Shown here one piece after another: positions 44,537 to 53,377 of a stretch of DNA of 64,000 bases. Numbering within the stretch: the first letter of the stretch is position 1; every line of letters begins with the position of its first letter. This stretch comes from Deltaproteobacteria bacterium (lineage in GTDB: Bacteria > Bdellovibrionota_B > Oligoflexia > Oligoflexales > CAIYRB01). Location of the stretch: NCBI GenBank assembly GCA_016874735.1, contig VGTI01000017.1:1-64000 (forward strand). Direction: 5' to 3'. Below the pieces are notes generated by a model. It searched no databases. It was not told the origin of the DNA and was given only the letters and a program-made list of their open reading frames with translations. Made by a program: the position numbers and the translations under genes.

Positions 44537-45373
44537 CTATTTGCTCCGCAGCGCCGCCGATCTTTTGGTCGCAGTCTCTACGGCGCTGATTAGCATGGCC
44601 CGAAGACCGCGGTCTTCTAATTCATGGATGGCGCTGATGGTGGTGCCGCCTGGTGTCGTTACTTGATCGCGTAGGATGGCTGGATGAAGGCCAGTCTCCT
44701 TCACGAGGAGCGCTGAGCCTAGTACCGTCTGAGTGGCAAGACGCGCGGCTTGGGCCCGTGGGATACCCATCTTCACGCCGCCGTCGGTCAAGGCCTCGAT
44801 CACCATGTAAAGATATGCTGGTCCACTGCCCGAAAGTCCAGTCACGGCGTCGAGCAGCGGTTCCTTAATCCAGTCAGCTTCGCCAATGGCGCGAAAGATG
44901 CGTTCCGCTAAAATCTTTTGGTCGTCCGTACATGCAGGACTGGCACTCATACCGGTGGCAGCGGCGTGTACGGTCGCGGCTATATTGGGCATCGCCCGGA
45001 CGACGCCGCCTTGAAATCGCAGCGTTTCTTCAATCGCAGCGATGGGAGTGCCGGCGAGTATGCTCACTACTAGGGTATTGGGCCGAATCTTGCCGGCTAG
45101 AGGCTGGGTGACAGTGACCAAGTCTTGTGGTTTCACACAGAAGATCAGCGCATCAATGTTAGCTAATTCAACCTCAGGCGTGGTGACTGCCCGCACGTCA
45201 TATTTTTTGCACAGCTCATCGACGCGCGCACTATGGATATCGTGCACGGCTACGGTGAATCCCGAATCACTAAGGCCCTTAGCGAGAGCGCCGCCCATAT
45301 TACCAGCGCCGATGATGAGGACTGCTGCGCTTTTGTGACTCCGTGTGCTCTTGCTGTCGCTGGTCGTTGCCAT
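44537..45373 (-). CDS. proC: Pyrroline-5-carboxylate reductase
   Basis: Last step of proline synthesis: NAD(P)H-dependent reduction of P5C. About 278 aa from ATG 45373; an upstream GTG at 45448 lacks a ribosome binding site and would give an unusual N-terminus. Motifs: Rossmann LIIGAGNMGGALAKGL, the FCVKPQD segment, GLSGSGPAYLYMVIEAL and the C-terminal signature DQVTTPGGTTISAIHELE. Standalone; proline dehydrogenase lies about 11 kb away. Confidence 0.96.
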   Translation of the reverse strand: MATTSDSKSTRSHKSAAVLIIGAGNMGGALAKGLSDSGFTVAVHDIHSARVDELCKKYDVRAVTTPEVELANIDALIFCVKPQDLVTVTQPLAGKIRPNTLVVSILAGTPIAAIEETLRFQGGVVRAMPNIAATVHAAATGMSASPACTDDQKILAERIFRAIGEADWIKEPLLDAVTGLSGSGPAYLYMVIEALTDGGVKMGIPRAQAARLATQTVLGSALLVKETGLHPAILRDQVTTPGGTTISAIHELEDRGLRAMLISAVETATKRSAALRSK

Positions 45374-45476
45374 GGGCCTCGTCTTTCGCAGGGGGTTGAA
45401 CTCTAGTTTAGAGATATCATATTTAACATAGAGCACCAATTGAGACACCGGGTTATGGCGACTTCCGCGCGATGCC

Positions 45477-45899
45477 TCAAGCCACAGTCTTGCCTTCAGG
45501 CTCGATGCCGTAGCGCTTCTCTAATTCGCTGAGGCAGCCTTCCCATGCATGCTGATCGCCATGCTCAATTTGCACGATCTGCACGCCGAGTCTAGTGCCG
45601 TGGCCACCAGCGGTGCCTGTGGCTTCCCGTCTGACCACTTTGCCGAGGCAACTAACCGGCTTGTCGAGGCAAGCTCCATCAGGGTCGATGGTCATTTCAA
45701 TGAGGGTATTGACGATGAATGGGACGCGGCTCTCGCGCTCCCACACAAGTAAGATGCCTGAGCGTGAAACGTCAGCAGTAAAGAGCCGGTAATCAGTGTT
45801 GGTGCCGATCGTCTTCGAGCGCACCTCGAGATCAAGACTCACGCGCGGCGCTCTAATCCAAGCTGGGTTTAGGCGTAAGCCCCGGGTATTCTGTCGCAT
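45477..45899 (-). CDS. PilZ-domain protein
   Basis: 140 aa from ATG 45899, which has a perfect AAGGAGG upstream (a longer frame to 46106 lies inside the cyclase gene and is not credible). PilZ layout: an N-terminal Arg-rich stretch (IRAPRVSLDLEV) and the D-x-S-x-x-G motif (ADVSRSGILL), then beta strands ending RLGVQIVQIE. PilZ domains usually bind cyclic di-GMP; the first RxxxR is not perfect, so binding needs proof. Directly behind the CHASE2 cyclase gene (16 bp), probably the same message. Confidence 0.75.
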   Translation of the reverse strand: MRQNTRGLRLNPAWIRAPRVSLDLEVRSKTIGTNTDYRLFTADVSRSGILLVWERESRVPFIVNTLIEMTIDPDGACLDKPVSCLGKVVRREATGTAGGHGTRLGVQIVQIEHGDQHAWEGCLSELEKRYGIEPEGKTVA

Positions 45900-45915
45900 A
45901 GCTTTCCTCCTTACT

Positions 45916-48246
45916 TTATTTGTGTTTGAAGGTGTAGACACCGTCCCAATTCGGGATGGCTGGACTTTGTGATTGCTCTGCGATCCTCGCCAGGTAGAGG
46001 TTGGCTGGGCCGTCATCCGGACGAATAGTGAGGCAACTCGTGAACTGCCGTTTGGCGCGCGGCCAATCCTGCTGGCGATAGGCAGCACGACCGAGTTCGA
46101 ATTCACCGATCAGGTTTTTGATCGCTTGCTCCTGCGGTAATGCGTCCGGACGCATGAGCTCAAAGACTTTGACCGGTTCCAATTTGCCTTTTACTCTTAT
46201 GTCATCGAGATCGCGCACGAATAAATCTGGGCGCTTGATTTGCGCTCGGGTGAACTCGCTGATCATGACCTTAATGCCGTACTCCTTGGTCAGTCCCTCT
46301 AGGCGGGCCCCGAGGTTTACGGCATCGCCCATGACGGTGTAGCAAAAGCGCTCGTTAGATCCCATGTTACCAACCGACATCGACCCAGTGTTGAGGCCGA
46401 TACCTATATCGATCGTTGGGAAACCCTTAGCTTTCAGATCAGCTTTGAGCTTATCGAGAGCAAAAAGCATCTGAATCGCTGATTGAGCGGCAACTTCTGC
46501 GTGTCCCGCGACCGGCAACGGTGCACCCCAAAAGGCCATGACGGCGTCGCCGATGTATTTATCGAGCACGCCACCTGACCGTAGAATGATCGCCGTCATC
46601 GGGGTGAAGTAGTCGTTCATGAGCTCGCATAGTTTTTCTGGCGATAAGCTTTCGGAGATTGTGGTGAAGCTGCGCACGTCTGAGAAGAATACAGTGAGCT
46701 CCTTTTTCTCGCCGCCAAGCTTCAGGGCATTTGGATCGTCAAGTACCTGCGAGATGACGTCTGGACTAAGGTACATGCTGAAGGCGCCTTTGACCTTTTT
46801 CTTTTCGCGCTCTTCGGTCAGGTATTTATAGAGTGTGGTGCTAATGAACAGCGTCAGCATTTGTATCATCGGCATGCCGATGTATACCCATTCACCGCGA
46901 CTAAACCAGTAATACTTGTCAAAGAAGTAGTAACCACAAAGAAAGACGATGACACCCATGCCCGAAACTGCAGCGGAGCTGAAGATCATGAGTGGCGTGA
47001 AGAGCAGAAATATCCCAGCGATCACACCCATCTCAGTTTTGAATATACTCTCAGTGCGGCGCATAAAAGTTTGCGACAAGATATTGTCGATCACGGTCGC
47101 ATGCTGCTCGACACCGTCAAACGCCGCGGTAAATGGATTGGCGCGGAGATCGTTGATACCAATCGCCGTCGGTCCGAGAATTAGACTCATGCCGTTTAGC
47201 TTTTGCTTCTGCGCGTCGCTGAGCGTCATATCGTAGATGTCGGCCAAGCTGAAGTGCTCGATCGACTGGCTGTAGCCTAGATGATTGATGAGTGCGCGCC
47301 CACGACCGACCATATCAACGGGTATCTTGATGATATCGGTATCGTCGGCTGGATTGAGTAAACTAATTTCTGAGACACCGTAGTTGTCGAAGAAAACGAC
47401 CGGCTCCCGTCCCGTCATAGCTGCTGCCATCTTGAGGCTGAGGGACGGCATCAGTTGACCGTTGAGATTGCGTACAAGCTGCGCCCAGCGGTAGATCCCG
47501 TCGGCGCTGATTTCGTTGTTGAAGAAGGCGAAGTTTTTTCCTGCCTGCGCGATCAGGGGGATGTTGGCGATGAGCCCATAGGCGCGAATGTCGGGATAAT
47601 CATCGAGCTCTTGTTTGTCAGGTAAAATCAGACCCTGAATGGCTGATTCCGTCATCAGATCTAACCCGCGGAAGGGTTCTGCACCTAATTGCTCGGACTC
47701 GTGGCGCGTACCATAGAACGCGTAACCGAGCACAACTTTGCCGTAGCGTGCAATGGTGTCATGGACCGACTGGTCGCCCGGGCTGGCGCCAAGTGCATCC
47801 TTGATGTTGCTGATTGCGGCGCGCGCAGCGGCCCAGTTACCGTCATCGAGTTTAGCAAGGCGCTCGAGCTGAGGGGCGACGTCTTCGACCAAAGTGCGCT
47901 CGGTTTCGCTCCAGACCAAGTCGAGACCGACCCAGTCAACACCAAGCGTTTTTAAATTGGCGAAAATCTGAGCGTAGTGGCGTCTGGCAAAGGGCCAGCG
48001 GCCAAATTTTTGTAGCGACTTCTCGTCAATCGCAAGAATGCCGACCTTGCCGCTTGCAGCGCGAGGCCCGCGCAAGCGAAAGCGCAGGTCCAAGAGACGG
48101 TTCTCAATCATGCCGATGGCGCTCATGTCGCTAGGATGGGAGTAATGGTGGTAGAGCGTCCCCATCGCAGTCAGACTGATCAGGAGGCAGATTGCCAGGA
48201 GTGGTAAAACACCTTTGCGCTTTTTAAACATATTCAACTTGGCCAT
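45916..48246 (-). CDS. CHASE2-domain class III nucleotide cyclase
   Basis: 776 aa. N-terminal membrane helix (14-32), an extracytoplasmic CHASE2 sensor (about 45-390, with KVGILAIDEKSLQKFGRWPF), three further membrane helices (about 405-480), a class III cyclase domain (about 515-700) and a C-terminal TPR-like tail. Catalytic elements: metal Asp in VFFSDVRSFTTISE and GDAVMAFWG, Lys563 in LDKYIGD, and NLGARLEG. The residue ahead of Y-T-V-M-G-D, often Asp in adenylate cyclases, is Cys635, as in guanylate cyclases. It makes cAMP or cGMP in response to an external signal; which one is open. Operon with PilZ. Confidence 0.88.
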   Translation of the reverse strand: MAKLNMFKKRKGVLPLLAICLLISLTAMGTLYHHYSHPSDMSAIGMIENRLLDLRFRLRGPRAASGKVGILAIDEKSLQKFGRWPFARRHYAQIFANLKTLGVDWVGLDLVWSETERTLVEDVAPQLERLAKLDDGNWAAARAAISNIKDALGASPGDQSVHDTIARYGKVVLGYAFYGTRHESEQLGAEPFRGLDLMTESAIQGLILPDKQELDDYPDIRAYGLIANIPLIAQAGKNFAFFNNEISADGIYRWAQLVRNLNGQLMPSLSLKMAAAMTGREPVVFFDNYGVSEISLLNPADDTDIIKIPVDMVGRGRALINHLGYSQSIEHFSLADIYDMTLSDAQKQKLNGMSLILGPTAIGINDLRANPFTAAFDGVEQHATVIDNILSQTFMRRTESIFKTEMGVIAGIFLLFTPLMIFSSAAVSGMGVIVFLCGYYFFDKYYWFSRGEWVYIGMPMIQMLTLFISTTLYKYLTEEREKKKVKGAFSMYLSPDVISQVLDDPNALKLGGEKKELTVFFSDVRSFTTISESLSPEKLCELMNDYFTPMTAIILRSGGVLDKYIGDAVMAFWGAPLPVAGHAEVAAQSAIQMLFALDKLKADLKAKGFPTIDIGIGLNTGSMSVGNMGSNERFCYTVMGDAVNLGARLEGLTKEYGIKVMISEFTRAQIKRPDLFVRDLDDIRVKGKLEPVKVFELMRPDALPQEQAIKNLIGEFELGRAAYRQQDWPRAKRQFTSCLTIRPDDGPANLYLARIAEQSQSPAIPNWDGVYTFKHK

Positions 48247-48391
48247 CGCCCGTCCCCAGATGGTTCGTGTCGGAGCGGCTGCAGTGTTGACAGCAGTGGA
48301 GCCGCCACCGTCCCGTTCGGGTCATCGGTTGCACACCCCAGAAACCTGAGTTAAAAATGATAGGGCTAGCAGATTTACTTACGAGGGATGC

Positions 48392-49063
48392 ATGCGCGAG
48401 GCGGCTTCAAAAGGTCAGCTCGAGACTGGGGATATGCGACTAGAAGTCCCAGAAGAGCAATCGAGTCAGGGGCTTCCGGATTTTAGCGGCGACGAAGGCA
48501 TGCCCCTCGACGCCTATGCTGAACGCCACCTCCTAAGTGTCGATGAGGTTTGGCAGAAGATCAGGCGGGGCGAGCTCCTTGGGCGCATGCAGCAGGGGCG
48601 GCTATTGATTTTCAGCCCCGAGACGTCGGAGCATCCCTTTGCCGACCTACCCCCCCTCCCTGGTTCAAGTGACCCAGGGACCAGGGCAGCTGGCACAGCG
48701 GAACGCAATGGCAGCGATTATCTAAGCCTGAGCGGCGAGCGTGGGCAGACTCCAGAGCTGGCTCTTCTGCTTGATCATCTAAGCCTAGCTAAAGAGGAGA
48801 ATCGTGAGATCCTCAAACTGACCGAGCAGTCGATGCAGCGCGTGTGCGCGATGTCTGAGCAGTTGGTGCAGATGAAGGATGCGGTGATTCAGGCCAAGGA
48901 TGCCGAGCTTGCGGCTCTCAAAGCGCAGCGTGAGATGGAGACCACCCAGCTACGTGAGCAGTTGCAGGCACGGGAGCATGAGATCAGGCGCCTGAGACAG
49001 CACAGTGAAGACCTTGAGATGCTGGCGCGGACGATGGCCAGCCAGGCTGAGACTCATGAATAG
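48392..49063 (+). CDS. Coiled-coil protein with MerR/excisionase-like helix
   Basis: 223 aa. Residues 40-75 (LDAYAERHLLSVDEVWQKIR, then GELLGRMQQGRLLIF) look like the helix-turn-wing of excisionase/MerR-type domains. A Pro/Ser linker follows, then residues 120-215 form a long coiled coil (for example LRRL-type heptads ending EMLARTMASQ). Family not recognised; no membrane segment. Its stop overlaps the next gene start by 8 bp, so it heads a three-gene unit with an outer-membrane protein and a lipoprotein. Possibly a regulator or scaffold. Confidence 0.65.
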   Translation: MREAASKGQLETGDMRLEVPEEQSSQGLPDFSGDEGMPLDAYAERHLLSVDEVWQKIRRGELLGRMQQGRLLIFSPETSEHPFADLPPLPGSSDPGTRAAGTAERNGSDYLSLSGERGQTPELALLLDHLSLAKEENREILKLTEQSMQRVCAMSEQLVQMKDAVIQAKDAELAALKAQREMETTQLREQLQAREHEIRRLRQHSEDLEMLARTMASQAETHE

Positions 49064-50288
49064 GCAAAATCGTTGGATTTGGGGCATGGCGCTGGCTTTG
49101 CTGCTGATGCCGCACGGCTCCGCTATGGCCGAGGAGATACCGGGTCAGGCCTTCGGTGCGGTGCGCCCCCTCGGCATGGGGGGTGCCTTTACGGCTGTGG
49201 CTAATGACGAGAGTTCCGTCTGGACTAACCCGGCAGGCATCGGCAGGTCGCGCAAGGCGCGGACGCGAGGGGTTCTGAGTCTTAGTAAGTTTCCCAACTT
49301 AATGATCGGCGCTAACGGTAATACGCGTGAATTCTACCAGGCCTTCAGCGGAGCTCAGGACAAGAGTATCGCCAGCGTTTTAAGCAGCGCCGGTACCATC
49401 ACGGGAAAGCCCCTGTGGGCTCGCGGCGCCTTATTCCCGGTGTCATTGTTCGATTTTGGTCGGCAAAGCCCGGTAGCTTTCGGAGTCTACTCGAACACGG
49501 TAGTTTCGGCCCTCATTGAATCCGATGCCACCAATGTCGCAGCAGTGAATGCCGTATCAGATGTGGGCGCAGTAGTCACACTGGGGTGGAATAATCCGTC
49601 GAATCGACTCAATGCAGCCCTGCAGCTTAGGCCAGTGTCTCGCTATGCTTACGAAAACCGCATTCCCTCAGCTAATTTAGTCGATAAAAAGGCCCTGAAC
49701 GAGTACCTCCGCAAGGACTCCAACCGAGCCGACGGGCTCGGCATCGACGTTGGTTTTATGTACACCGTGGCAGATTTCTGGTTTCCCACCATCGGTGTTG
49801 CTGCGCTCAATCTACCGACAGGATGCAAGGCGGATTACTTAAATCCTTACACACAGACTCGTCAGAATGTATGTGGCAATAAGTTCCAGGGTACCTTTGG
49901 CAACGCCGATGCCTTGTCGGTACTCGATCCGACCGATGTGCGCGTCGGGCTTTCGATCACGCCGAGGATTACGCGCTCGGCCAATTTAAGGTTGGCGTTG
50001 GATGCTCATAATCTACCGGTTGGTACGGCGTCGCAGTCGTTCGGACTGCAGAGTGTGCCGTTTAGCGCTCTCATTCATGCTGGTGTCGAATTCTTTGTCG
50101 GCAATCCTTTAGTACTTCCAGAGTACTCGATACGCTTTGGTGTGAATCAAGGTTTTATCACGTCTGGTTTCAGTTTTGCTTTAGGTGCATTTGAAATCGA
50201 CTTTGCGACTTACGGTGTTGACGTATCATCGACGGCAAAAGCGCTCGAAGATCGCCGCTATCTGGCGTCGCTGTCCCTTGGGTTTTGA
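49056..50288 (+). CDS. Outer-membrane beta-barrel protein, PorV/UPF0164-like
   Basis: About 410 aa from ATG 49056 (overlapping the previous gene by 8 bp). Signal peptide (MALALLLMPHGSAMA). The mature start GQAFGAVRPLGMGGAFTAVAND and WTNPAGIGR is the FadL/PorV/TraF-type opening seen in many outer-membrane barrels. Alternating strands continue to the end, which closes with an aromatic residue (SLSLGF). Substrate unknown. Followed 8 bp later by a lipoprotein gene. Confidence 0.75.
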   Translation: MNRQNRWIWGMALALLLMPHGSAMAEEIPGQAFGAVRPLGMGGAFTAVANDESSVWTNPAGIGRSRKARTRGVLSLSKFPNLMIGANGNTREFYQAFSGAQDKSIASVLSSAGTITGKPLWARGALFPVSLFDFGRQSPVAFGVYSNTVVSALIESDATNVAAVNAVSDVGAVVTLGWNNPSNRLNAALQLRPVSRYAYENRIPSANLVDKKALNEYLRKDSNRADGLGIDVGFMYTVADFWFPTIGVAALNLPTGCKADYLNPYTQTRQNVCGNKFQGTFGNADALSVLDPTDVRVGLSITPRITRSANLRLALDAHNLPVGTASQSFGLQSVPFSALIHAGVEFFVGNPLVLPEYSIRFGVNQGFITSGFSFALGAFEIDFATYGVDVSSTAKALEDRRYLASLSLGF

Positions 50289-50295
50289 GGTCCTA

Positions 50296-51471
50296 ATGAG
50301 GTTGGCAATGGCTACTTGCATGTATATCAATAACCGACTTTCCCGTACGGGTGTTGCGGCGGCGATTGCTTTAGCGCTGAGCACGCAGCTGATCAGTTGC
50401 ATGGCCAAACGGCAGCATGACGAACGGCTCGATGATGCCTCACTCGCCACGCCTAAGGTGGGTTCGAAGACTCCACCGGCAGGGCAGCCAGCACCTGTGA
50501 TTTCCTTTGTACCCGTAGCACCAACCGGACCTGGTACCGATGAACAGTTGGGGTTATACCTGCGCCTTGTCGATCCGGGGCAACTCTTCACCGATAATGA
50601 TCGCCAATTATTTGCCAGGCTGCCGTTAAATCCCCCCGTAGGTTCGTTGGCGGAGGCGATTGGCGTTCTGGCTGTCAGCAAAATAGTCTTGCAGCCGCGT
50701 GTACCCGCCGCGCCGACCTTTCAAGAGAGTGATATCGTTGCTACCGGACCGGAGCATGTCGCTAAGGCGCGTCCAGTTTTGTCGTTAGAGCAATTGGCAG
50801 CTGACCATGGCGTCGATATGCCTAAGGCCTTGCAGAAAAATCCTTGGTTGTCGTCGCAACAAGCAGCGGCTCAGGTTCTCGGTGCGCTCAATGCGGCTCC
50901 TTCAAGTGCAAACTTCACAACGGCCGTGCAAGCGGCCCTGCGGCAGCATGTGACGGCGTGGCAGCAAGTGGGTTCCACCCTGCCCGCAGAGCTCCAGCCC
51001 ACAGCTACAGCACCGACGGGACCTGCTGGTCCGCCGGTATCGGCGCAGCTTCCAGGTCCACCTGCCTCGGCGGCACCGGGCGCGATTCCAGTGCTCGGTG
51101 TACCAGCACCGATGGCAACGGTGGGCGAAAATGCCTTGGACCAGGCTCAAGCTCTCGCCGATAAGGGTGACTTCCAGGCAGCTGTGCAGCGCGCAGGCAT
51201 GATTCCTGTTACTAGCCCCGCGCACGCCAAGGCTCAGGAGAAGATCAAGGAGTTCAGTAATCTCGGCGTTCAAGAGCTGCGCCGCAAGGCCGCGCAAGCC
51301 TTCCAAACAGCGCGCCCTATCGCTGATCCGAAGACGCGCGCCATCTATCTCAAGCAGGCCAAGAATTATCTCGAGGATGCGCTCAAGCACTTTCCCGAAG
51401 CGACGCAGTTAACGACGGTGCGGGAAAATCTGCAGATTATCGCCAAGGACTTGGATAAGGCGTCGGATTAG
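50296..51471 (+). CDS. Lipoprotein with Pro/Ala linkers and C-terminal helices
   Basis: About 391 aa from ATG 50296 (TGAGG 5 nt upstream; ATG 50308 also possible). Lipobox LISC. A Pro-rich low-complexity region (about residues 225-275) separates an N-terminal helical part from C-terminal helices (QAFQTARPIADPKTRAIYLK, NYLEDALKHFPEATQL) that look like TPR-type pairs. No family recognised. Last gene of the three-gene unit; a terminator follows. Confidence 0.65.
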   Translation: MRLAMATCMYINNRLSRTGVAAAIALALSTQLISCMAKRQHDERLDDASLATPKVGSKTPPAGQPAPVISFVPVAPTGPGTDEQLGLYLRLVDPGQLFTDNDRQLFARLPLNPPVGSLAEAIGVLAVSKIVLQPRVPAAPTFQESDIVATGPEHVAKARPVLSLEQLAADHGVDMPKALQKNPWLSSQQAAAQVLGALNAAPSSANFTTAVQAALRQHVTAWQQVGSTLPAELQPTATAPTGPAGPPVSAQLPGPPASAAPGAIPVLGVPAPMATVGENALDQAQALADKGDFQAAVQRAGMIPVTSPAHAKAQEKIKEFSNLGVQELRRKAAQAFQTARPIADPKTRAIYLKQAKNYLEDALKHFPEATQLTTVRENLQIIAKDLDKASD

Positions 51472-51495
51472 GTCGAGTGCTGGTAAGTAAATAAC

Positions 51496-51535
51496 AAACG
51501 AGCGGTCGCATCCATGACCACTCGTTTACTTTTTA
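51496..51535. terminator. Bidirectional terminator
   Basis: AAACGAGCGGTC (51496-51507) pairs with GACCACTCGTTT (51516-51527) with one mismatch and an 8-nt loop, followed by ACTTTTT on the plus strand and by GTTATTT on the minus strand. It separates the convergent lipoprotein and STAS-like genes. Confidence 0.75.
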
Positions 51536-51543
51536 ACTCAAGA

Positions 51544-52014
51544 TCACTCCGCCGCCTCAGCCTCGGCCTCTCCGCCATCAGTCAGCACGGCGTTACGAGC
51601 TCGACTGGTCGCGATGGCTACACCAAACTCTAAGCCCTCGAGCGATACCTTGGTGGTGCCGGGGTGCTTGTCCTCCAAGAAGGCAATCGCCTCTTCGGGG
51701 GTGACAAACGTCGGCCACTTATTGGTGAAGTCGTAGGACTCGAGGATGCGACGAGGCTTGTCCATAACGCCAGCGAACAGGAACGGAATCCTGAGGCGAC
51801 GGGCGAGCTGCATGATCTCCTCGAGGAAGGCTGGGCAGATTTCTTTTTCATCCTGCAGATCAAGCAAGACGTAGCGAACCTCGGTGTTCATCAGCCAATT
51901 GTGAATGGCCACGGCAAAGTCACCGCAGTTGCCACAAACAGCTTTGTTGGAGCCGCACGAGCTGTTGAGGTTGAAAACGACGGCGCCGCCAAGGTTTTCT
52001 GGAACGAGATCCAT
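51544..52014 (-). CDS. STAS-like protein with N-terminal cysteine cluster
   Basis: 156 aa. The middle (IHNWLMNTEVRYVLLDLQD, then ICPAFLEEIMQLARRLRIPF, then VMDKPRRILESYDF) follows the STAS fold of anti-sigma-factor antagonists: strand, helix, strand, helix. The usual phospho-Ser segment reads KEICPAFL, so regulation by phosphorylation is not obvious. Cys20, Cys27 and Cys30 (SSCGSNKAVCGNCG) may bind metal. The tail is Ala/Glu-rich. Downstream of the orphan at 52119-52625, 104 bp apart, same strand. Confidence 0.65.
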   Translation of the reverse strand: MDLVPENLGGAVVFNLNSSCGSNKAVCGNCGDFAVAIHNWLMNTEVRYVLLDLQDEKEICPAFLEEIMQLARRLRIPFLFAGVMDKPRRILESYDFTNKWPTFVTPEEAIAFLEDKHPGTTKVSLEGLEFGVAIATSRARNAVLTDGGEAEAEAAE

Positions 52015-52118
52015 TAGTTAGCCTTCAGCAAAGGGGAAGTGTAAGGCTGTGCCATGCCATGGCACCACCGTGACCTGTTTACTGCCATCTGACCATTATT
52101 AAAACTGGCTGCCCAGCG

Positions 52119-52625
52119 TCAACCAAATTTCGAATCCCGACCACCGAATGCCAGACTTTGGTCGACCCACCGGTGGACCAAGGCACGCTTGATGGCGTGC
52201 AACTGATACCCGGCAAAGGTGCGTTTCAGGCTGGGTAGGGACTCGCTGAGGACGGTGCGGGCTGCAGCCTCACTGGCAACCTTGTGCCGGGTCGGCTTCA
52301 TGGCCATGGGGACAGCCTCTTCGCCAATTAAGCTCAGCATCCTGGCATCACCCTCGCTACTGAGGATACCGCCCTCCACCAGGTCAGCCGCTGTCATTAG
52401 GGTGCAGAGCTGAATTTTGAGGTGCCACTCCATGCGGCGTGTATCGGACGGGTCGGGGGCCTGATTCACACTGACGGCGATGCGCCAGGTCCAGCCGTCG
52501 CCGTCGATAGCCGCATCCTGTTGATTCTCGGTGAGCCAGTTCTGGATATCACGCTCAGCCGCAGCTTGCGATGAGACCACTAAACTGCTGGTGAATTTGT
52601 CCTTGTCGGGGCCGTATAAGCGCAT
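52119..52625 (-). CDS. Orphan cytoplasmic protein
   Basis: 168 aa, no signal peptide or membrane segment. Mixed composition with basic C-terminal half (TFAGYQLHAIKRALVHRWVD) and an acidic, Trp-rich first half (GDGWTWRIAV). No recognised domain. Divergent from lptE and upstream of the STAS-like gene. Confidence 0.6.
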   Translation of the reverse strand: MRLYGPDKDKFTSSLVVSSQAAAERDIQNWLTENQQDAAIDGDGWTWRIAVSVNQAPDPSDTRRMEWHLKIQLCTLMTAADLVEGGILSSEGDARMLSLIGEEAVPMAMKPTRHKVASEAAARTVLSESLPSLKRTFAGYQLHAIKRALVHRWVDQSLAFGGRDSKFG

Positions 52626-52676
52626 ACACTATGCCTCGCAGGAAGTAAGAAAGTTAGTTTTGGGGGCTGCTCACTC

Positions 52677-53363
52677 TTGAGTGTATTTGATCCATGTCAA
52701 AAAGCGAACAAGCCATTATGGCAAGTTGGTCAAATCTTGGTTTTTTTGTTGCCAGCATTTGTCCTCGCCGGGTGTGCCTACCGTTTTACCAACCGGCACG
52801 TTAAGTTGCCGGCTGGGGTACACTCAGTGGCGGTGGAAGCCGTGTTTGACACCAGCCAGGAAGTGCTGCCGCATGAGATGCTGTGGCAGAGTCTGCAGCG
52901 TGCTTTTGCGGCCGATGGTCACTGGCAGCTGGTCAGTCAAAGTCAAGCCGATGCCCTGGTGAGGGCCCACGTGCGCGCGGCCAGCGTGACAGCGGTAGGC
53001 ACCAACCTCGACAATGATCTGAATAGTCGCGGTGTGGTCAAGGTCAAGGACCCTGAGGCATTTGACGGGGGCCCCCCACCTGTACCCAGTGATTTCAACC
53101 AAATGACTCAGGCTGGTAAGTTTCGTGATCAGGGCACTCTCACTACAGTGGTAGAAGTAGAAGCCTGGAATCTCAGCACACGCCAGCTCATTGCACGCAA
53201 GGTATATCCAGTCACCTCGGGCTTCAGGGCGCTCCACGCCGCCAGCGGCGTCACCACTAAGTTTAACGATCATCTGCGATACGAAGAGGCCACGCGCGAG
53301 GCTTTCCTTCACATGTCTGACGGTATCGCCAAGGATTTTGTCAGGACTGTTTTTATGCGTTAA
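52677..53363 (+). CDS. lptE: LptE-like LPS-assembly lipoprotein
   Basis: 228 aa. Signal peptide and lipobox LAGC (Cys33), then CAYRFTNRHVKLPAG and a beta-alpha-beta pattern typical of LptE (SVAVEAVFDTSQE, ALVRAHVRAASV, TTVVEVEAWNLST, closing helix). Partner of LptD, which lies 0.8 kb away on the opposite strand. The start is likely TTG 52677; the GGGGG 12 nt upstream is a weak site. Converges with speD with 14 bp between stops. LptE sequences vary, so the call rests on pattern and place. Confidence 0.75.
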   Translation: MSVFDPCQKANKPLWQVGQILVFLLPAFVLAGCAYRFTNRHVKLPAGVHSVAVEAVFDTSQEVLPHEMLWQSLQRAFAADGHWQLVSQSQADALVRAHVRAASVTAVGTNLDNDLNSRGVVKVKDPEAFDGGPPPVPSDFNQMTQAGKFRDQGTLTTVVEVEAWNLSTRQLIARKVYPVTSGFRALHAASGVTTKFNDHLRYEEATREAFLHMSDGIAKDFVRTVFMR

Positions 53364-53377
53364 GCATGCCTAAATTT

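Noticed and set aside
45900-46106. N-terminal extension of the PilZ gene
   Set aside because: It would lie inside the cyclase coding region; the ATG at 45899 has a perfect AAGGAGG.
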